Shown here piece by piece: positions 28,035 to 35,458 of a DNA stretch of 64,000 nucleotides. Source of the stretch: Pseudomonas putida (GTDB lineage Bacteria; Pseudomonadota; Gammaproteobacteria; Pseudomonadales; Pseudomonadaceae); the NCBI RefSeq assembly GCF_002025705.1, contig NZ_CP018846.1, positions 4,889,501-4,953,500 of the forward strand, in the 5' to 3' direction. Made by a program: the position numbers and the translations under genes. The notes under the pieces are model-generated. The model ran no database searches, was not told the DNA's origin, and saw only the letters and a list, made by a program, of their open reading frames with translations. Numbering within the stretch: the first letter of the stretch is position 1; every line of letters starts with the position of its first letter.

Positions 28035-28691
28035 CTACAGAATCGATGCACTCTCCAAGACGCCACCTTGAAGGCCAAGATCACCTGCAAGCGAGTGAAG
28101 AGCATTAGAAGCCAGGGCTTCAGTAGTATAAGGGCCTACCCGTATATATTTAGAAGTCTCTGATGGCACTTCATAACCACTGCGTCGAACCTTATCAGTT
28201 ATCTCTCTGCACTCCTTATTAGAAGCGAAGGGCAAGGTTACAAACCATTGCTCTTTACCAACAGTATTTGAATCCCCTTGAGCCAGAGGCTCTACCTCTG
28301 AACCACAATGCTTACACTTCTTAGCCTGGGCCTTGATCAACTCCGCACAATAGGGGCAGTCTCTCTGGCCGCTGATAGTTACAACTGCTTGGCCTGTAGC
28401 CTGATCTGGTGCTACATTTACTTCTTGCCAACCCCTGCGGAGGTAGGAGTTTACAATAATCTTGTTTATGGTTGCTGCATAAGCGATGGTTGCGATAGGT
28501 AGAGCAAAGACGATTCCATACCCTCCAGTTGCTAACGAGAAGCCTCCCACCACAAGCAGCCATAGGAAGAAGTGCCCCCAGAGGCCCTTAAATGCAAGGT
28601 AGATGGGGCCAAGTAGTATTACCAGTCCAGCGGCTTCCCCGCTCACTTCTTCAACGTGTCCATTCGCAGGATTGCGAAAGTTCCTTGCCAT
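28035..28691 (-). CDS. Membrane protein with zinc ribbon and SPOR-like C-terminus
   Basis: A 218-residue protein with two close hydrophobic segments (about 21-50 and 55-78). A zinc ribbon follows, with C112/C115 and C126/C129 in CPYCAELIKAQAKKCKHCG. The C-terminal region at 147-212 (EQWFVTLPFASNKE and YIRVGPYTTEALA) resembles SPOR, a denuded-glycan-binding domain. Order and topology would put the ribbon and the SPOR-like region on the same side. AAGGAT precedes the ATG. Function unknown; a cell-envelope role is inferred. Confidence 0.55.
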   Translation of the reverse strand: MARNFRNPANGHVEEVSGEAAGLVILLGPIYLAFKGLWGHFFLWLLVVGGFSLATGGYGIVFALPIATIAYAATINKIIVNSYLRRGWQEVNVAPDQATGQAVVTISGQRDCPYCAELIKAQAKKCKHCGSEVEPLAQGDSNTVGKEQWFVTLPFASNKECREITDKVRRSGYEVPSETSKYIRVGPYTTEALASNALHSLAGDLGLQGGVLESASIL

Positions 28692-28917
28692 AACAATATC
28701 CTTAAGGTTCGGTAGGGGATTGCCCTACACGGGCATGGGGTCGTCACTACAACACATCAACGCATTTATCACCTGCCTAGACGGCAGTAAGCCTGAAGCT
28801 CAGGACACAGGGTGCTGATGCTGATTAACTGGGCGATCAGTTGATGATGGGCTAAGGCCCGCCTTGCTTCAAAGGCGAGCATCAGTCAAGGCAGACGGGC
28901 ATAGGGTGATTAGGGGA

Positions 28918-29274
28918 TTACACGCACACTTCAGGCTTGTCTGCCGAAGCCAAGCCAGGGCTCACTACACACGTGAGTGGTCCTCCCGGCTCAATGGAAG
29001 CCTCTACTGAGCAGATCAAGCCCACGTTTGAAAGGTGAGCAATCGCCACTCCTACGTCCTTCAGCGTCATATCGCACTGATCAGCCACTACGGCCAAGGT
29101 AGTCTCCACGACACCATCGCTATACACCATTGCCAAAAGGTTCAGCATTACAGTGGCGGACTTGGGATTGGTCCGGATCAGGTCAGCTACATCTCCGAAG
29201 AGGGCTCGCTTCATGTATAGGGTGCCCTGACCGTTATCGGCTACGCCATTGCTTGAAGCTTGTTGTTCAATCAT
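28918..29274 (-). CDS. Small winged-helix-like protein
   Basis: A 118-residue protein. The segment LIRTNPKSATVMLNLLAMV followed by TLAVVADQCDMTLKDVGVAI and LSNVGLI has the shape of a winged-helix DNA-binding domain, like those in plasmid replication initiators and copy-control proteins. A GGAG ribosome site precedes the ATG. Phased GTAAG repeats lie just upstream and could be its binding sites. No firm family match. Confidence 0.5.
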   Translation of the reverse strand: MIEQQASSNGVADNGQGTLYMKRALFGDVADLIRTNPKSATVMLNLLAMVYSDGVVETTLAVVADQCDMTLKDVGVAIAHLSNVGLICSVEASIEPGGPLTCVVSPGLASADKPEVCV

Positions 29275-29311
29275 CAGTATTCTCCAGTGAGAGGTAGGTT
29301 TGGTCTGTGGC

Positions 29312-29367
29312 CTTACGTCTTACGGTCTTACTGGGTTTCTTACTGATTGACTTACCAGGGGACTTAC
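29312..29367 (-). repeat. Phased GTAAG repeats upstream of the winged-helix gene
   Basis: CTTAC on the + strand (GTAAG on the minus strand) starts at 29312, 29319, 29327, 29339, 29351 and 29363. The last four copies are spaced exactly 12 bp, and another copy lies at 29400. This occupies the leader of the leftward 28918-29274 gene. Confidence 0.6.
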
Positions 29368-29552
29368 AGCTCACGCCTCACGCGAGCTACAGGGCAAAGC
29401 TTACAACCAAGCCAGCTCGTGCCTACCTTGACAGAGTGACATAGGTCTGGCCTTCCCTCTTGACACCAATCCTCAGACGCTGGGGTAGATCGGCATCTCG
29501 ATGTCACGATTAGTGTGTGTCCGATTAGATCACATCTCTGGACCATTGGGGA

Positions 29553-29783
29553 ATGCCTGCACCCCCTCCGTCTCCAGCGCTTCAGCACCAGTTCGGCACC
29601 CGAGTCAGGGAGCTGCGTGTGTCTATGGGCATGAGTCAGGAAGCATTTGCTGATCGGTGCGGCTTCGCCAGGACCTACATGTCTCGCATCGAGACAGGGG
29701 GTGCCAACCCTTCCATAAACGCCATCAAGGTGCTGGCCGACGCCTTGGGCGTCAGCATCGCGGACCTCTTCGAAGGCATGTGA
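29553..29783 (+). CDS. XRE-family transcriptional regulator
   Basis: A 76-residue single-domain Cro/CI-type helix-turn-helix protein. The motif FGTRVRELRVSMGMSQEAFA with RTYMSRIETGGANPSINAIK is a textbook XRE domain, ending ADALGVSIADLFEG. It probably regulates element genes. No clear ribosome site is seen before the ATG. It faces the SEC-C protein gene tail-to-tail. Confidence 0.85.
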   Translation: MPAPPPSPALQHQFGTRVRELRVSMGMSQEAFADRCGFARTYMSRIETGGANPSINAIKVLADALGVSIADLFEGM

Positions 29784-29914
29784 GCAGCACATCCCACTTA
29801 AGAACCATACCTGAAGCTAATTGATAGCTATTTGACGCGCCGCCTTGAACGCCTCGGTGGAGTGGATTACTCGCAGCACACTCCACGGAATTGCTGGGAT
29901 TGAAGGCGGAGAGA

Positions 29915-31534
29915 CTAAGCCAGGTCCCCGCCTGTTCTATCCCCCATCTGCTTTAGCATCACACAGGCCATGCGGGCACAGTATTCAGTGGCCAACTCCA
30001 CCTGAGTCAGCGCTTTTAAGCACTCGATATCAGGTGCCTGCCCCATGAACTCAATCAAGGTATCTTTAGCGGTGTTCGAATAGGATTCCCATAGGAAATT
30101 GAACCAGTCCAATTCAGTTCTTGGAGCCGAGCGAGCTGCATTCCTGTCAATGACACCGAAGAAGGTTGCAGGATGCTGAGCGTAGGCATGTAACTCTTCA
30201 TCGGACAGCGGAATCCTAGTAATAAAACGCTGTTCATTGCCGCACACAACACACCAAGCTTCTCTCTGCTCGGCCATGACGACGCCACTCTCCAGCCTCA
30301 CCTTCACCAATGCTCCATCTGGGCCTGGAACCTGTAGCAGCTGACCAACCTGAAGCCTAGCTCCAGGCGGACCGCCAATGAATGCATCAGGCTCTCCATC
30401 GAACGTCACGGGAATGCGTCTGTGCTTCTGCATCGACTCTATCAAGGCGAAGACTGGGGCGTGTCGCCGCTGAATCTCAACCTGCTGAAGAAGGGTTTTA
30501 GCCCCAGGGTGCAGATCCGCAATATGAAATCCCCACAGGAGCAGACCAGAAGGTAGGTCAACAGCATCAAGATGATGCTCGTGCGGGTCATACGTTACGA
30601 TGATGTAAGCCTCAGGGAGCGACTTCGCTAAGGGGTCCAGCTCAAACCTTTTGAGCATACTTTCAGCCTCTACCAGAACCACAGGAGCGGGCCGCTTCCT
30701 CCCCTTCTCTAAGCGTGCGTCATTCGTGTCGATGAAGACTATGCGGGGATGATCCGAATGCTTGCTCAAGGCTCGACTCATCTGCCTATTGATATTCATC
30801 CGCTTGCCTTCTCTCCGCTTTGCTTCAACAGCGTAAATCGCCCCTGATGATGTATGAGTCGCAATGAACTCAACGTGGGTACTACGCCTGTCAGTTTCAT
30901 CTTGATGGTCCAAGCTAAAGCCCGCTCGAAGAAGAGCAGCGGCCACTCGCACCTCATAGAGCGCACCAGGGAAGTTGTCAGAGCACTTGATACGGTCGAT
31001 CAGTAATCGCTGAACCTCCACAGCGTGCTCCAAGCTATAGAGATCGTAAGCCAATCGCATATATGACTCGATGGCCCCTGTCATCGGCTGAGCACTGCCC
31101 GGCCCTACGGCTTCAACGTGTGCTCTGGATTGTTCATAGCTACGGGTCGCCCAGTGGAGGATTTTATGGCGCTGGTCCACTGGCTTATCAATCTCGGCAT
31201 GCCACCATTCACGACCTAGAACCATCTTGGGGTAGTCATATAGGAAGTCATGGAATGTCCGCCATTTGGCTGAATAATGAATCTTCCTACCAACGGCGAC
31301 GAGCCTGTGATCATGGAATGTTGAAGAGATGATCGGCTTGCCAAGCCCCTGCTGCTCGCGTCGCTGAAATTCTTGTGCCTGATGACGCGAGATCGCTGCT
31401 TCTAACGCGTCCCGCATATGTGATCCCCCTACCTGATGCTCCCGGCCTAGGCCATCAGCATTACCATGGCAGCGCTTGAACTTTAACCCACTCCCGCAAG
31501 GGCATGAGGCGTTACGACCTGGCTTGGTAAACAT
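29915..31534 (-). CDS. SEC-C motif protein with PD-(D/E)XK-like nuclease core
   Basis: A 539-residue protein. It starts with a SEC-C zinc motif (C11, C13, C22, H23 in CPCGSGLKFKRCHG). In the middle, YEVRVAAALLRAGF (E194), then HVEF (E222) and YAVEAKRR (E237, K239) follow the E...D/E...ExK order of PD-(D/E)XK endonuclease-like folds. The C-terminal 250 residues are unassigned, with a CVVCGNE pair. The ATG at 31534 is chosen because SEC-C normally lies near one end and AGGA precedes it; the frame stays open to 31798. SEC-C is often found in proteins of defence islands. A DNA- or RNA-cleaving defence role is inferred. Confidence 0.6.
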   Translation of the reverse strand: MFTKPGRNASCPCGSGLKFKRCHGNADGLGREHQVGGSHMRDALEAAISRHQAQEFQRREQQGLGKPIISSTFHDHRLVAVGRKIHYSAKWRTFHDFLYDYPKMVLGREWWHAEIDKPVDQRHKILHWATRSYEQSRAHVEAVGPGSAQPMTGAIESYMRLAYDLYSLEHAVEVQRLLIDRIKCSDNFPGALYEVRVAAALLRAGFSLDHQDETDRRSTHVEFIATHTSSGAIYAVEAKRREGKRMNINRQMSRALSKHSDHPRIVFIDTNDARLEKGRKRPAPVVLVEAESMLKRFELDPLAKSLPEAYIIVTYDPHEHHLDAVDLPSGLLLWGFHIADLHPGAKTLLQQVEIQRRHAPVFALIESMQKHRRIPVTFDGEPDAFIGGPPGARLQVGQLLQVPGPDGALVKVRLESGVVMAEQREAWCVVCGNEQRFITRIPLSDEELHAYAQHPATFFGVIDRNAARSAPRTELDWFNFLWESYSNTAKDTLIEFMGQAPDIECLKALTQVELATEYCARMACVMLKQMGDRTGGDLA

Positions 31535-31686
31535 TCGGGCAGTCCTGAAAATCTGATCCGCAAGGAGCAGGGATCTGCCTGCGCCCATTATCGGAGAATG
31601 ATAGACATGTGACGTACAAGCCGGAGGGGCTGATGATGCACAGGACTCGAGTATTCTTTTACCTCTACCTAACCGACCACAGCTGG

Positions 31687-31779
31687 TGAATACACATAAC
31701 GCCTGCAACCCGTATTCATTAGGCTTGCTTTTGACAATGAATACAGCCACACTCCAAACATCTAGAGCCAAATGAATAC
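31687..31779. repeat. Resolvase-like recombination site (TGAATAC repeats)
   Basis: GTATTCATT (31712-31720) and AATGAATAC (31736-31744) form a perfect inverted repeat spanning 33 bp, close to the size of a serine-resolvase dimer site. Further direct copies of TGAATAC lie at 31687-31693 and 31773-31779. All lie within 105 bp of the recombinase start. A TTGACA at 31731-31736 overlaps the repeat and may be its -35 element, though no good -10 follows. Confidence 0.5.
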
Positions 31780-31791
31780 AGAGACAGGGAT

Positions 31792-32337
31792 ATGGCACGA
31801 GTTGGGTACATCCGAGTTAGTTCGGCAGAACAGAACGTAGACCGCCAGCTTGACGGTGTTGCCTTAGATAAGGTCTTCACCGAGAAGCTCAGCGGCGCTA
31901 CCACTGACCGCCCCCAGCTTCAGGCCATGCTGGAATACGTGCGTGAGGGCGACACCATTCTGGTACACAGCATTGACAGGCTTGCTCGCTCCCTGGCGGA
32001 TCTACTGAAGCTAGTGGAAGACCTGACCAAGCGGGGCGTCCATGTCCGCTTTAATAAAGAGCAGTTGGAGTTCACTGGCGAAGACAACCCGACCCAGCAC
32101 CTGATGCTCTCGATGATGGGAGCTGTAGCTCAGTTTGAGCGAGCTATGATCAAGGAGCGTCAGCGAGAGGGAATCGCCAAGGCTAAGGAGAAAGGTGTGT
32201 ATAAAGGCCGCTCCAAGACAGTGGATGACGCAGCAATACGTGCTGCTGTGAGTGGTGGACTATCGTTCCGCAAGGCTGCTGAGAACTTGCGAGTCAGCCT
32301 GAGCACCGTACAACGCGCAATGAAGGCCAACGTCTGA
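31792..32337 (+). CDS. Serine recombinase (resolvase/invertase family)
   Basis: A 181-residue small serine recombinase. The catalytic serine region is YIRVSSAEQNVDRQL (S10 or S11), with the conserved HSIDRLARSLADL and a long E helix ending QFERAMIKERQREGI. A C-terminal helix-turn-helix (LSFRKAAENLRVSLSTVQRAM) completes it. The length is normal for Tn3-type resolvases and DNA invertases. Putative sites lie directly upstream. It may resolve multimers or invert a segment; no invertible segment was found. Confidence 0.9.
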   Translation: MARVGYIRVSSAEQNVDRQLDGVALDKVFTEKLSGATTDRPQLQAMLEYVREGDTILVHSIDRLARSLADLLKLVEDLTKRGVHVRFNKEQLEFTGEDNPTQHLMLSMMGAVAQFERAMIKERQREGIAKAKEKGVYKGRSKTVDDAAIRAAVSGGLSFRKAAENLRVSLSTVQRAMKANV

Positions 32338-32382
32338 CTAAGGTCATTCGATTCGTAAGTTTGCTCACTCTGAGGATGCAAC

Positions 32383-32589
32383 ATGGATGACAGGGACGCG
32401 GTAATAGCGGACGCCCTCGAAGCACTACATATGAACCAACAGGCTATACGTGCTAGCGTTGAAGACATTGCCCTATGGCTACGAGCCAGAGGCTCAGAGA
32501 ATACCTTCCAAAACGCGATGGTAGCGCTTCAGACGCTGGACACCCACGCAGAGACCATTGCTTCAGGAATAGAGCGCCTGCGCTCATAG
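32383..32589 (+). CDS. Small hypothetical protein
   Basis: A 68-residue acidic helical protein (starts MDDRDAVIADALEALHMNQQ) 45 nt after the recombinase gene, with GAGGA ahead of its ATG. No family recognised. The ribosome site and the codirectional position support it being real, possibly cotranscribed with the recombinase. Confidence 0.45.
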   Translation: MDDRDAVIADALEALHMNQQAIRASVEDIALWLRARGSENTFQNAMVALQTLDTHAETIASGIERLRS

Positions 32590-33099
32590 CAGCCCGCTGG
32601 GCGGCACTTTAGTGCCTGTCATATTTTGAAACTCTAATCTCGCATGCCAGAAGCCAGCGCTAAGAGGGTTAAGCACCGCTCCTCATCGGATGAGTTTTAA
32701 GACGATGGCCCAGTACCTGCTCTATATTTGTCCCCCAGAGAAGCGCATGCAATTTACAAAGGGCGAATGTCGCGTTTGAGAATTCAGGGGGACGCCAGTG
32801 GCGCGAGTCTAGCATTCCGTGAACCGCGTCTATAATGCTGATGAACCAGACTACGTTCAGGTAGCCACAGAGAAAGTCAGTACGTGGATACTGACAGCGG
32901 GGCAGCGTGAACGTCCACGAGAACAATGATGGCTCTCAGACATTAGATACCAATACAGATGCAATCACCTCGGCGCTGGAACGAATTCGATCTTGATGGC
33001 ATCATGGCATATTTCAGAACCATATACTTACCCTTTAACCTCGAGGCGCCGACAACCTTGATACCGCCTCCTATAATGCCAACCCAGAGGCAGGGATAA
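32590..33099. other. Non-coding stretch, nothing recognised
   Basis: No frame here has a ribosome site or a protein-like sequence. A leftward frame at 32669-32926 was judged spurious. The region may contain decayed sequence and the 3' end of the leftward GT51 transcript. Confidence 0.4.
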
Positions 33100-33765
33100 T
33101 TACTGCGTAAGACCAGCTTCAGCCAAACAGCATGTAAACCTCCTATCAGTTAGAAGGAGATTGATATGACTCACCCTTATTGAATGCTTAGCCGCCATAT
33201 CTCCATCGGCACTCAAGGACCTGGGATATTTCAGATGAGCAATAATTGCAGCATCAGAAGCCGGCGTCAATCCAAAGCGAAGCCGCTCTACACCTTGAAC
33301 GCCAATAAGCGCAACCCCATAGTAAGCAACTTTCAAATACGATCGAGCCAATTCATTCTTACTAAAAGTTGAGGCAAGCATTACGGCAAGAATTTGCTCT
33401 CTTAACTTCCTCCGTAGAGTTCTCTCAAACCGCTCAGTAACAACCCTAACCAACTGCTGCTCAACCGTACTAGCACCTTGGCGCTTACCTTCAACCATCC
33501 GGACTTTAATTGCACGAACAATAGCCAGAGGATCTACACCATAGTGCAGAGCACTCCTATGATCCTCACCGACCACTAAAGCCCTAACCAAAGATACTGT
33601 TATTAACTCACACCCTTTACCACGCAACCCTCTAACAACGGCGACAACCTTATTATAATCATCAATTATCGAACTATACCGCACCAGTTTTACGAGCCCG
33701 ATACCGATGTAGATAGGAAGGGTGAATGCCCTATAGGATGCTCTTTGAATGACTCTCTGCCACAC
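33100..33765 (-). CDS. Free-standing GT51 peptidoglycan glycosyltransferase-like protein
   Basis: A 221-residue protein with the three signature regions of glycosyltransferase family 51, which polymerises lipid II into glycan strands. They are motif 1 GEDHRSALHYGVDPL (catalytic E67), motif 2 QGASTVEQQLV (97-104) and motif 3 RRKLREQILA (E123), followed by SKNELARSYLKVAYYG. Both catalytic glutamates are kept. One weak hydrophobic segment (about 13-28) could dock it to the membrane; no transpeptidase domain follows. The start is a GTG with AAGGAG 7 nt ahead, placed 76 nt inside the preceding gene. It is shorter than the usual monofunctional enzyme and lies beside a Cap15-like protein. Confidence 0.75.
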   Translation of the reverse strand: MWQRVIQRASYRAFTLPIYIGIGLVKLVRYSSIIDDYNKVVAVVRGLRGKGCELITVSLVRALVVGEDHRSALHYGVDPLAIVRAIKVRMVEGKRQGASTVEQQLVRVVTERFERTLRRKLREQILAVMLASTFSKNELARSYLKVAYYGVALIGVQGVERLRFGLTPASDAAIIAHLKYPRSLSADGDMAAKHSIRVSHINLLLTDRRFTCCLAEAGLTQ

Positions 33766-34322
33766 ATCAACACTCCTTTAGATTGGGCCGCTGTCGAATA
33801 GAACTTACCAGAATCCGTACTACCTTTACATTTAATCCTACGAACCTTTATGCTCATGAATGACGAGCTGACGCGCTCCGCCCCTTGCTCCACAATATGG
33901 AGATTCATTACGGTATTCCAAAAATAGTTGCGCTCTATCCTACCGCTGACTTCTCCTCTTATCTTGGTAGCCCCGGGATATTCGTAAGCGCGTACCGCAT
34001 CAATATCACCTGTCTTCTCTGATGTACCAGAGACAACGTACCCGTCTGAACACAAGACAAGAGTATGGAACAGCTTCATGCCCTTGTACGGCTTATACGT
34101 AGAATCTTCGACCGTGCTCATTACGTAGAACACCCCTGAATAATCGGAAGCTCGTATAAACAACTCGCGAATGAAGAACAGAACAAAAGCCACTACAAGA
34201 GCCGCAGCCAACGAACCGTAGTTCGAGGAGACCATTCCAAATTCATGGACATTACTAAGCCAGCCGAGGACACAGCTCTTCAACGATAGAGCCAAGCTTA
34301 CCAAAGTTTCACAAACCGCCAT
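33690..34322 (-). CDS. Two-TM, beta-rich membrane protein resembling Cap15/S-2TMbeta effectors
   Basis: A 210-residue protein with two N-terminal hydrophobic helices (about 4-21 and 35-57). About 140 beta-strand-rich residues follow: YSGVFYVMSTVED, LFHTLVLCSDGYVVSG, GEVSGRIERNYFWNTV and FMSIKVRRI. This order matches SMODS-associating 2TM-beta (Cap15-type) proteins, in which a beta-barrel binds cyclic nucleotides and the TM part disrupts membranes. The similarity is by architecture only. The ATG at 34322 has AGGTGG 8 nt ahead; the ATG at 34346 has none. Its 3' end overlaps the GT51 gene by 76 nt. No cyclic-nucleotide synthase is nearby. Confidence 0.55.
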   Translation of the reverse strand: MAVCETLVSLALSLKSCVLGWLSNVHEFGMVSSNYGSLAAALVVAFVLFFIRELFIRASDYSGVFYVMSTVEDSTYKPYKGMKLFHTLVLCSDGYVVSGTSEKTGDIDAVRAYEYPGATKIRGEVSGRIERNYFWNTVMNLHIVEQGAERVSSSFMSIKVRRIKCKGSTDSGKFYSTAAQSKGVLMCGRESFKEHPIGHSPFLSTSVSGS

Positions 34323-34381
34323 AATTACGCCACCTAAAAGGTCCATACGCTAACGCCTGAAATCAACTCAAGGGCGCGCAA

Positions 34382-34474
34382 CTAACCGATCAACCGATCA
34401 ACTTCTAAAATTCTAGACTCACTTGCTGCACTTGATTCATCCGCCCAAACCAAATCCACATGTCCATGCTTCAT
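34382..34474 (-). CDS. Possible 30-residue peptide upstream of the membrane/GT51 pair
   Basis: Reads MKHGHVDLVWADESSAASES and ends RILEVDRLIG. It has an excellent AGGAGT ribosome site 5 nt before its ATG and lies 59 nt before the next gene on the same strand. It may be a leader peptide, a third small component or a truncated gene. No family is known. Confidence 0.4.
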   Translation of the reverse strand: MKHGHVDLVWADESSAASESRILEVDRLIG

Positions 34475-34721
34475 GAGTTACTCCTGCCTCTACTCGACCA
34501 GATCGCCGCCCAGCTGCTGGTCGTTGATGCATAGCCAATACAAGCTCGAATGAAGGCGTAACGCTATCACGCAGGCTCCTTGATGCCTACTGCTCCCCTG
34601 CCTAACACAGAGCTTGCCCTGCCTTCCCAGATCATCCGCCTTACTGATACATTCGCCGTTCACTTCCTTGGGAAAGGCGTTGAATTACGCGGCTTTCAGA
34701 CGGTGCAGGCTGCTTTATCCG

Positions 34722-34919
34722 TACATCGACTACCCCGCGGACAACAACAAGATGAGCTGGCAGGACATGCTCGCCTGGCTGCGCAGCAAGCGCTGGCAGT
34801 CGCTGGGCTTTGGCGGCATCACCTATCTGGCGCTGCTGATTCCGGGGGTGAACGTGCTGATGATGCCGGCTGCGGTGGCAGGTGCCACGCTGTTCTGGGT
34901 GCGTGAACGCGTTCAATAA
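34722..34919 (+). pseudogene. cysZ: Displaced native 3' end of cysZ
   Basis: Encodes the last CysZ residues from YIDYPADNN through FWVRERVQ and a TAA at 34917-34919, with no start or upstream part. It lies at the right end of the element. It differs from the left copy mostly at third codon positions after the 77-bp core, as expected if the right side is the original host gene. Confidence 0.85.
34737..34813 (+). other. Right attachment repeat (attR core)
   Basis: Identical to 24206-24282 over 77 bp. The flank on its left belongs to the element; the flank on its right is host cysZ. See the left repeat for the comparison. Confidence 0.8.
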
Positions 34920-34959
34920 ACATCTACCGCTCACCATCGCCCCGTTCGAACTCCAATAC

Positions 34960-34989
34960 GTTTCAGGCCGCAATACCGTGGCCTGAAAC
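34960..34989. promoter_or_regulatory. Perfect inverted repeat in a leader
   Basis: GTTTCAGGCC (34960-34969) and GGCCTGAAAC (34980-34989) are a perfect 10-bp inverted repeat with a 10-nt loop. It ends 2 nt before the GGAG site of the following gene. It may be the old cysZ terminator (without a T tract) or a structure affecting translation of 35003-35392. Confidence 0.5.
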
Positions 34990-35002
34990 CTGGAGAACGA
35001 TC

Positions 35003-35392
35003 ATGGAATTCTACGACGCAAAAAGTAAGGACTACATTGAACTGGCGGGTGTTGCTGAGCACCGTCAGGGCACAGAGGTCGCCAAACATCGCGTGAAGTG
35101 GCGGCTGCGCGAGGCACTGGAAAACGCAGGCGTCTCTCACCCCTACGATCAGATTTTCTATTCGGCCGCCCAAGACGGTACGGTCATTTTCAGCAAATCG
35201 CTAGTGGAGATGCTGACTGAGGCAGTGCTGAACAACGAGCGACACACCATTCAGGTCGGGACCGGTGGCGATTTCTACGCTGTTCAGCACACGATGCCTG
35301 AAGAAGCCCGCGTGGACATTTCGGTCGAAATCGCCAACGACGTCATGGCCCTGGTCTACGAACACATCAAAGAGACTGAAGCCAAAGGCTGA
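35003..35392 (+). CDS. Hypothetical protein next to the element
   Basis: A 129-residue soluble protein with no signal peptide or membrane segment. It mixes helices (VKWRLREALENAG) and strands (TIQVGTGGDFYAV) and ends in an acidic helix. GGAG lies 7 nt before the ATG. No family recognised. Codon use is like the host core, so it is probably native and was downstream of cysZ before insertion. Confidence 0.6.
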   Translation: MEFYDAKSKDYIELAGVAEHRQGTEVAKHRVKWRLREALENAGVSHPYDQIFYSAAQDGTVIFSKSLVEMLTEAVLNNERHTIQVGTGGDFYAVQHTMPEEARVDISVEIANDVMALVYEHIKETEAKG

Positions 35393-35458
35393 CAGCACGC
35401 TCCAACGCCTGTGCATCAATCCTGCAGGGGCTGCCATGTAGCCCCTTTCGCTGCTCAA

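Larger units (their letters stand above)
24206..34813 (+). mobile_element. Integrated genomic element in cysZ (about 10.5 kb)
   Basis: Bounded by a 77-bp identical repeat (24206-24282 and 34737-34813; offset 10,531 bp) lying within cysZ coding sequence. A tyrosine integrase sits next to the left end. The interior is visibly richer in A/T than its flanks, has several long gaps, and lacks the REP elements found throughout the flanks. No tail, capsid, conjugation or clear replication gene was recognised. It is therefore better called an integrative element or satellite-like island than a complete prophage or ICE. How it moves is not visible. Confidence 0.85.

Noticed and set aside
29364..29792. 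142-codon leftward frame over the XRE gene
   Set aside because: Antisense to a clear XRE helix-turn-helix protein.
32669..32926. 85-codon leftward frame
   Set aside because: No ribosome site, no recognised motif and mixed composition; treated as chance.
33100..34322. Full CBASS operon
   Set aside because: Only a Cap15-like protein is seen; there is no CD-NTase or Cap2/Cap3 gene in the element.
24206..34813. Complete prophage or conjugative element
   Set aside because: No capsid, terminase, tail, relaxase or type IV secretion genes are present.
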